Part shown: piece by piece, positions 59,344 to 64,000 of the stretch
Position numbering within the stretch: the first letter of the stretch is position 1
Layout: each line of letters opens with the position of its first letter
Origin: Gilliamella apicola
GTDB taxonomy: Bacteria; Pseudomonadota; Gammaproteobacteria; Enterobacterales; Orbaceae
Length of the DNA: 64,000 nt
Direction: 5' to 3'
NCBI RefSeq assembly: GCF_003202915.1
Contig: NZ_QGLP01000004.1
Location: 248,001-312,000 of the forward strand
The notes under the pieces: model-generated
The model's database searches: none
What the model was told of the DNA's origin: nothing
The model's input: only the letters and a program-made list of their open reading frames with translations
Position numbers and translations under genes: made by a program

Positions 59344-59973
59344 ATGAAATATAAACCTACACCAATAGTTTTTAACAAAAAAGATGTTTTTAATTTAACT
59401 AAACGAATTTTATATAAAGGCTTTTTTTCATTATATGAGTATCGTTTTCAATACCGTAAATTTGATGGTTCCGTTAGTGAAGCTGTCACTCGAGAAATTT
59501 TGGATCGCGGTCACGCGGTGGTACTGTTAGCATATGATGATAAACGTGACGAAGTGGTTCTAATTGAACAAATTCGGATAGCCGCGATTGATACACAAGA
59601 TACTCCGTGGATGCTTGAACTTATCGCTGGAATGATGGATCACGATAATGAATCAAGCGAAGAAGTGGCAAAACGAGAAGCGATGGAAGAAGCCGGCATT
59701 ATGGTTGGACAATGTAAGCCGATTATTAGTTATCTAGCTTCACCAGGTGGTTTAACCGAGCAATTGCATATTTTGGTTGGTCAAGTTGATTCTTCGACAG
59801 CAAAAGGGGTACACGGTCTGGCTGAAGAAAACGAAGATATTAAAGTTCATGTGGTAAGTCGTGAACAAGCATATCAATGGGTGGAAGAGGGAATAATCAA
59901 CAATGCAGCATCAATTATCGCCTTGCAATGGTTACAACTTAATCATCAATCATTAAAGGATGAATGGAAATAA
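59344..59973 (+). CDS. nudF: ADP-ribose pyrophosphatase
   Basis: A 209-residue Nudix hydrolase (E. coli NudF 209) that cleaves ADP-ribose to AMP and ribose-5-phosphate. The Nudix box ends KREAMEEAGI near residue 120. The loop between its Gly and the first Glu (GMMDHDNES) is one residue longer than in E. coli (GMIEEGES). LASPGGLTEQLHILVG is conserved. It is followed by cpdA after 162 nt; yqiB, which lies between them in E. coli, is missing. Confidence 0.94.
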   Translation: MKYKPTPIVFNKKDVFNLTKRILYKGFFSLYEYRFQYRKFDGSVSEAVTREILDRGHAVVLLAYDDKRDEVVLIEQIRIAAIDTQDTPWMLELIAGMMDHDNESSEEVAKREAMEEAGIMVGQCKPIISYLASPGGLTEQLHILVGQVDSSTAKGVHGLAEENEDIKVHVVSREQAYQWVEEGIINNAASIIALQWLQLNHQSLKDEWK

Positions 59974-60066
59974 GCTATTTTTGTAAAATAAAGGAAATTA
60001 TTTCTTTCCTAAAGATAGAAATTATTTTACAATTTGATATAACATCATGATTTAAAAATAAAAAAT

Positions 60067-60082
60067 TGTGATGTTGATCACA
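60067..60082. promoter_or_regulatory. Perfect CRP site upstream of cpdA
   Basis: TGTGA-TGTTGA-TCACA matches both half-sites exactly. Its centre is about 61 bp before the cpdA start codon, which would suit a class II site at -41.5 with a start near 60116 and a possible -10 TAACTT at 60104-60109. The gap from nudF (162 nt) leaves room for an independent cpdA promoter. Confidence 0.8.
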
Positions 60083-60135
60083 ATATCAATTCTATTGCTG
60101 AACTAACTTCATTTAATAACTAATAGAGGTAAATT

Positions 60136-60966
60136 TTGGAGTCACTTTTAACGCTTCAAATACAAAATAAGCATTGTGCAAAAATTTTGCATATTACTGA
60201 TACACATCTGTTTTCTGATAATGCTGGCTCGTTGTTAGGCGTCAAGTCGAATGCGAGTTTTTTATCGGTTATTAATGAAATTAAGCGAGCTAATAAGCAG
60301 TATGATTTAATTGTTGCCACTGGTGATTTTGTGCAAGATGGTTCGAAAAAATCCTATGCGCGTTTTGCTGAGCAGATCAAGCAATTTGATACACCATGTG
60401 TCTGGTTAGCTGGTAACCATGATAACTTTAGATATATGCAAGAAGTGTTTTCAAATTACCAATTAATGGAAAATAAAGCAGTATTACTTGGTGAAAATTG
60501 GCTAATATTGTTGTTAAATAGTCAAGTAGTTGGTCAAGCTTATGGTATGTTATCTGAAAATGAATTGCAGTTTCTTGAAGAGACATTGTTAGTTCATGCT
60601 GATAAAAACGCACTGCTATTTTTACATCATCATCCTATAAATTCGGGGTGCCACTGGTTAGATGAGCATATTTTGAAAAATAGTGATCAACTTGAAAATA
60701 TCATTGAAAAATTTCCGACAATTAAAGGTCTTGGTTGGGGACATATTCACCAACAACAAGATCATATCTGGCATAACTGTCATGCGTTTTCAACACCTTC
60801 TACCTGTTTTCAATTTAAGCCTAATTGCTATGATTTTCAACTATCTAATGAGGATGCTCCAGGTTGGCGGGAAATTATTCTTGATGAAGATGGAACGATA
60901 AAATCTAGCGTTTTTCGTATTGCAGACAACCAATTTTTACCGGATTTTTCGCAAAAAGGTTATTAA
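60136..60966 (+). CDS. cpdA: 3',5'-cyclic-AMP phosphodiesterase
   Basis: A 276-residue metallophosphoesterase (E. coli CpdA 275) that hydrolyses cAMP to AMP. Metal-binding motifs are ITDTHLF, VATGDFVQDG, LAGNHDN, HHHPINSGCHWLD and GWGHIHQ. The start is TTG at 60136 with GAGG upstream; it gives MESLLTL, the same opening as E. coli CpdA, which also uses TTG. It is downstream of nudF, with a CRP site between them. Confidence 0.96.
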   Translation: MESLLTLQIQNKHCAKILHITDTHLFSDNAGSLLGVKSNASFLSVINEIKRANKQYDLIVATGDFVQDGSKKSYARFAEQIKQFDTPCVWLAGNHDNFRYMQEVFSNYQLMENKAVLLGENWLILLLNSQVVGQAYGMLSENELQFLEETLLVHADKNALLFLHHHPINSGCHWLDEHILKNSDQLENIIEKFPTIKGLGWGHIHQQQDHIWHNCHAFSTPSTCFQFKPNCYDFQLSNEDAPGWREIILDEDGTIKSSVFRIADNQFLPDFSQKGY

Positions 60967-61031
60967 CTTTAACTTATTCAAACTTAAGCATTATCAGTCT
61001 GCATGGTATTATGATTTTTTGTGTTAATTGA

Positions 61032-62495
61032 TTAGAGTAAAGGTGCAAAAAAGTAGAATAATCGTTCAACAACGCGTTGCCAGATTGGTCGTTTTTTCCA
61101 TTTTGCTATAGCAATTTTATCTGATTGTGACAAATATTGTTCTAATAATGCAGATAATGATTTAGCAAACTGTGCATCATCAATTACCGTAGTAATTTCA
61201 AAATTTAGCCATAAACTCCGCATATCTAAATTAACCGTACCGACCAAACTAAGTTGATTATCGATTAGTACGCTTTTGGTATGTAGTAAATTATCATTGA
61301 ACTGATAAAGCTTAACGCCACCGTTTAATAATTCTGAAAAGAAGGCTCGACTAGCCCATTTAACCATTAACGAATCATTCTTTTTAGGCACGATAATGAT
61401 AACTTCAACTCCTCTCTGAGCCGCGGTACATACTGCATGTAAAATATCATCACTTGGCACTAAATAAGGCGTTGTGAAGATAATTTGTTCTTGGGCAGAA
61501 TAAATTGCAGTTAATAATACTTGATGTATCATATTTTCGGTATAACCCGGACCAGAAGCAATAAGTTGCATAATGTGTTTTTCTTCTTCCGGAGGCTCTG
61601 CAAAATCGGTAATCTGAGGAAGGGCTAAATATTTGCCTGTTTCAAGTTCCCAATCACTGGCATAAATAGCACCCATTAAGGTGGTTACTGGACCACACAT
61701 TCTGATCATTATGTCAACCCATTCACCAACATGCTTATTTTGTTTAAAGAATCGAGGGTCAACTATATTCATGCTACCGGTATATGAGATATAGTTATCA
61801 ATAATGGCGACTTTGCGATGTTGGCGTAAATCAAGACGTCTAAACATGAATCTTAATAGATTCACTTGTAACGCTTCAACGATAACAATGCCAGCATCAC
61901 GCATTCTTTGGCAGGCCTTTGAGCGAATAAAATGTCGACTACCGGCTGAGTCGATCATTAAACGACAAATGACTCCTCGCTGCGTGGCTTGAATAAGTGC
62001 TTGTTCAACATCATCAGCTTTACCACCTTCATTCCAGATGTAAAAAACCATTTCTATATTTGATTTAGCTTGGTTGATATCAGCAATTAATCGATCGAAA
62101 ATGGCATCAGTATTACTTAACAATTCAATGTGATTTCCTCTGATTCCATCAAGACCTGTTTGATGTTTACAAAGTTGAAAAATGGGTTTACTAACTTGAC
62201 TAACTTTAGTGGTAAATATGTCAGGAAATGCACTTATTCTATTAATAAATTTGCTTATAGTAGGGCGCATTTTTTGCGCACGCTTCGCTCTTTGTTGACC
62301 AAGGTGAGCTTCGCCAAGTGCAAAATAGAGGATGACACCAATAATCGGTAAAATATAAATAACTAACATCCATGCAATGACATAAGTGGTTGGTCGTCTT
62401 TTAAAGACAATACGTAACGTGGTCGATACAATAAGCAACCAGTAAACAAGAAAAATTAATGTACTTACTAATGCATGAAATGAAGTAAATTGCAT
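61032..62495 (-). CDS. clsA: Cardiolipin synthase A
   Basis: A 487-residue phospholipase D-family enzyme (E. coli ClsA 486). It has two N-terminal membrane helices (about 8-28 and 38-60) and two HKD motifs, HRKVAIIDN near residue 222 and HTKSVLIDN near residue 402. It condenses two phosphatidylglycerols to cardiolipin in the inner membrane. It ends convergent with cpdA and is followed upstream by yciA with a 5-nt gap. Confidence 0.97.
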   Translation of the reverse strand: MQFTSFHALVSTLIFLVYWLLIVSTTLRIVFKRRPTTYVIAWMLVIYILPIIGVILYFALGEAHLGQQRAKRAQKMRPTISKFINRISAFPDIFTTKVSQVSKPIFQLCKHQTGLDGIRGNHIELLSNTDAIFDRLIADINQAKSNIEMVFYIWNEGGKADDVEQALIQATQRGVICRLMIDSAGSRHFIRSKACQRMRDAGIVIVEALQVNLLRFMFRRLDLRQHRKVAIIDNYISYTGSMNIVDPRFFKQNKHVGEWVDIMIRMCGPVTTLMGAIYASDWELETGKYLALPQITDFAEPPEEEKHIMQLIASGPGYTENMIHQVLLTAIYSAQEQIIFTTPYLVPSDDILHAVCTAAQRGVEVIIIVPKKNDSLMVKWASRAFFSELLNGGVKLYQFNDNLLHTKSVLIDNQLSLVGTVNLDMRSLWLNFEITTVIDDAQFAKSLSALLEQYLSQSDKIAIAKWKKRPIWQRVVERLFYFFAPLL

Positions 62496-62500
62496 ATTTA

Positions 62501-62959
62501 TCAGCTATAACTTAAATTTAGTTTACTAATAGGGTCTTTAGTACAGTCATAATTTTGGAATATTTCTGGTAACGGCTTCGGATTATTATGTTTATCAACT
62601 GAAACATAGGTAAATGTTGCATCGGTAATACAGAAGCGTTGCATCATATTGTCAGCATCTGTTATTTTTTTAATCCAGACTTCGATTCCGATAGTAATCG
62701 ATGTTTTACCAGTTTTTATACAATGTGCATAACAACAAACTACATCCCCTACCATTGCCGGTTTATAGAAGGTGATACTACTTGCATTAACGGTTACCAC
62801 TCTTCTCTTGGCAATTTCTTTCGCCAAAATACCTCCGGCTAAATCCATTTGAGACATGATCCAGCCACCAAAAATATGTCCATGAGGATTAGTGTCTGCC
62901 GGCATGGCTAAAGTTCGTAAAACCAATTGTCCTTTTGGGTTATTTTCGTTTTGTGTCAT
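62501..62959 (-). CDS. yciA: Acyl-CoA thioesterase YciA
   Basis: A 152-residue hotdog-fold thioesterase (E. coli YciA 132) with a longer C-terminal tail. The family core is NPHGHIFGGWIMSQMDLAGG, where the catalytic Asp and the Gly-rich turn lie, followed by FYKPAMVGDVVCCYA. It hydrolyses short- and long-chain acyl-CoAs and may act with the neighbouring membrane protein and cardiolipin genes in envelope lipid homeostasis. Confidence 0.93.
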   Translation of the reverse strand: MTQNENNPKGQLVLRTLAMPADTNPHGHIFGGWIMSQMDLAGGILAKEIAKRRVVTVNASSITFYKPAMVGDVVCCYAHCIKTGKTSITIGIEVWIKKITDADNMMQRFCITDATFTYVSVDKHNNPKPLPEIFQNYDCTKDPISKLNLSYS

Positions 62960-62986
62960 GTTAAAAATACTCCTACTTATATAATT

Positions 62987-63529
62987 TTATCCGTTTTCAG
63001 TCGTTTTATTCATATGACGATAAATATAAATTCCAGAAATCAAAGACATTACTAATGATGCACCCGGTAAAATAAATACCTTAAAGATCCAGAAAAAATC
63101 ACTTGATGCATAATATGTTGCAACTAAACTGAAGGAACCGCAAATAATAAAAAAAACTATCCATATCAAATTCAGTTTATTCCAAATAGCTATATCAAGC
63201 TGTATTTCTTTACCTAACATTTTTTGTAGTAAGTTTTTTTTGAAACCGAACTGACTAATAGCTAACGCAGCAGCGAATAAGAAATTTATAATGGTCACTT
63301 TCCATTTAATAATATCTTGATTTTGTGTATAAAGTGTCACTCCACCAAAAATCATTATCATCATATAAGATATCAGTTCAACTTTATCAAGTTTTTTATA
63401 CAAAACAAGAATGATCAAAAATGATACTGTTGAAGCAATCATTAATGCTTTAACACCGACAAAAATATCGTAAAATGTTAAAAATATAAAAAAGACGATA
63501 AGTGGAATAAAATTTAAGAGCTGCTTCAT
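62987..63529 (-). CDS. yciB: Inner membrane protein YciB (septation protein A family)
   Basis: A 180-residue protein with about five membrane helices (E. coli YciB 179). It begins MKQLLNFIPLIVFFIFL and has the family segment KWKVTIINFLFAAALAISQ and a conserved NKLNLIW. YciB interacts with cell elongation and division proteins and helps maintain envelope integrity. The order yciB-yciA-clsA matches E. coli; yciC is not seen here. Confidence 0.95.
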   Translation of the reverse strand: MKQLLNFIPLIVFFIFLTFYDIFVGVKALMIASTVSFLIILVLYKKLDKVELISYMMIMIFGGVTLYTQNQDIIKWKVTIINFLFAAALAISQFGFKKNLLQKMLGKEIQLDIAIWNKLNLIWIVFFIICGSFSLVATYYASSDFFWIFKVFILPGASLVMSLISGIYIYRHMNKTTENG

Positions 63530-63579
63530 TTAATTATTAACCTGAAAGATAAAAGTAAGTATTCGTATTGTCGATAAGT

Positions 63580-63601
63580 AAAAAGCCTATGAAATAGGCT
63601 T
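63580..63601 (-). terminator. fur terminator
   Basis: AAGCCTAT (63583-63590) pairs with ATAGGCTT (63594-63601), followed on the minus strand by a run of five T. It starts inside the fur stop codon. On the plus strand the stem is followed by ATTTTTTT, so it may work in both directions. Confidence 0.8.
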
Positions 63602-64000
63602 ATTTTTTTGTATGAAGTTCTGGGTGAGCTTTACAGTTACCTGATTTGCAATGTCCATAAAGATATAAACTATGAAAGGTTAGGGTAACACCATATTGTT
63701 CCGCGATTTCTTTCTGACGTTGATTAATAATTTCATCACGGAATTCAAAAACTTCACCACAATCTAAACAAATTAAATGGTCATGATGTTTTTGTGAGGC
63801 AAGTTCGAAAACCGCTCTTCCTCCTTCAAAATTATGACGAGTTACAATACCTGCGTCATCAAATTGATTTAATACACGATAAACTGTAGCAAGACCAATT
63901 TCTTCGCCCATATCAATTAGTTTCTTATAAAGATCTTCGACAGTAATGTGTTGGCATGAAGGATCTCGCAATAGTTCTAAAATTTTTAATCGAGGTAACG
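63600..64000 (-). CDS. fur: Ferric uptake regulator Fur (5' end beyond the window)
   Basis: The C-terminal 133 or so codons of Fur; the reading frame continues past position 64000, so the first 15 or so residues of the usual 148-residue protein are missing. DNA-binding helix GLATVYRVLNQFDDAGIVTRHNF, metal-binding HHDHLICLDCGEV and the C-terminal HSLYLYGHCKSGNC are intact. Fur represses iron uptake genes when Fe2+ is abundant. An internal ATG at 63971 is not the real start. Its promoter is outside the window. Confidence 0.96.
   Translation of the reverse strand, partial: LPRLKILELLRDPSCQHITVEDLYKKLIDMGEEIGLATVYRVLNQFDDAGIVTRHNFEGGRAVFELASQKHHDHLICLDCGEVFEFRDEIINQRQKEIAEQYGVTLTFHSLYLYGHCKSGNCKAHPELHTKK

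Overview
The window is ordinary core chromosome of an AT-rich gammaproteobacterium. Several gene orders match the Enterobacterales: recA-recX-alaS-csrA followed by Ser/Arg tRNAs, lptCAB-rpoN, divergent mrp/metG, divergent tolC/nudF-cpdA, and yciB-yciA-clsA. Low GC, short intergenic distances, loss of neighbours that E. coli keeps (kdsC, hpf-ptsN, yqiB, parE) and a uronate catabolic cluster suggest a host-associated relative such as the Orbaceae (Gilliamella type). That assignment is an inference from gene content and composition; no marker was searched.

Layout. 1-5.4 kb (minus): three tRNA-Arg, one tRNA-Ser, csrA, alaS, recX and recA, with a LexA-controlled recA promoter. 5.7-9.2 kb (plus): the pqiABC envelope lipid-transport operon. 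9.3-11.6 kb (minus): folate genes, pabA and a pabB-pabC fusion. 11.8-18.6 kb (plus): a hexuronate operon (CRP site, RspA/ManD-type mannonate dehydratase, uxaC, GPH symporter, uxuB-type oxidoreductase, RspR-like regulator). 18.7-19.7 kb: acylphosphatase and a CHAP-domain protein. 20-23.3 kb: lptC-lptA-lptB-rpoN. 23.3-29.2 kb (minus): a methyltransferase and the leuABCD operon with a leader peptide (leuL) and attenuator. 29.2-32.6 kb (minus): a three-gene sugar or sugar-acid operon of unknown substrate. 33-40 kb: nfsB, a YcxB-like membrane protein, ettA, a YbjD-like OLD ATPase and the LPS core genes rfaG-rfaP. 40.7-49.3 kb: yhcC, a small secreted protein, glyA, a large EF-hand membrane protein, uup and sotB. 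49.5-54.3 kb: a decayed DUF486 gene, a class A acid phosphatase, mrp and metG. 55-57.7 kb: an SDR, a COG2085-type reductase and a LysR regulator. 57.9-64 kb: tolC, nudF, cpdA, clsA, yciA, yciB and the 3' part of fur, which is cut by the window end.

How the genes work together. The hexuronate cluster takes glucuronate to 2-keto-3-deoxygluconate: UxaC isomerises, UxuB reduces fructuronate, and ManD dehydrates mannonate in place of the unrelated UxuA. A perfect CRP palindrome precedes it. Another perfect CRP palindrome precedes cpdA, the cAMP phosphodiesterase, which would give feedback on cAMP itself. A third lies between recA and pqiA. The leu operon has a complete attenuation system that is too short to appear in ordinary ORF calls.

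I did not find a convincing undescribed defence, mobile or biosynthetic system, and there are no CRISPR arrays, insertion sequences or prophage genes. The best leads for new biology are the EF-hand membrane protein (43.8-46.0 kb), the unassigned oxidoreductase/TIM-barrel/transporter operon with its GntR/LacI-like operator, the nested inverted repeats over the leu promoter, and the freshly decayed DUF486 gene.
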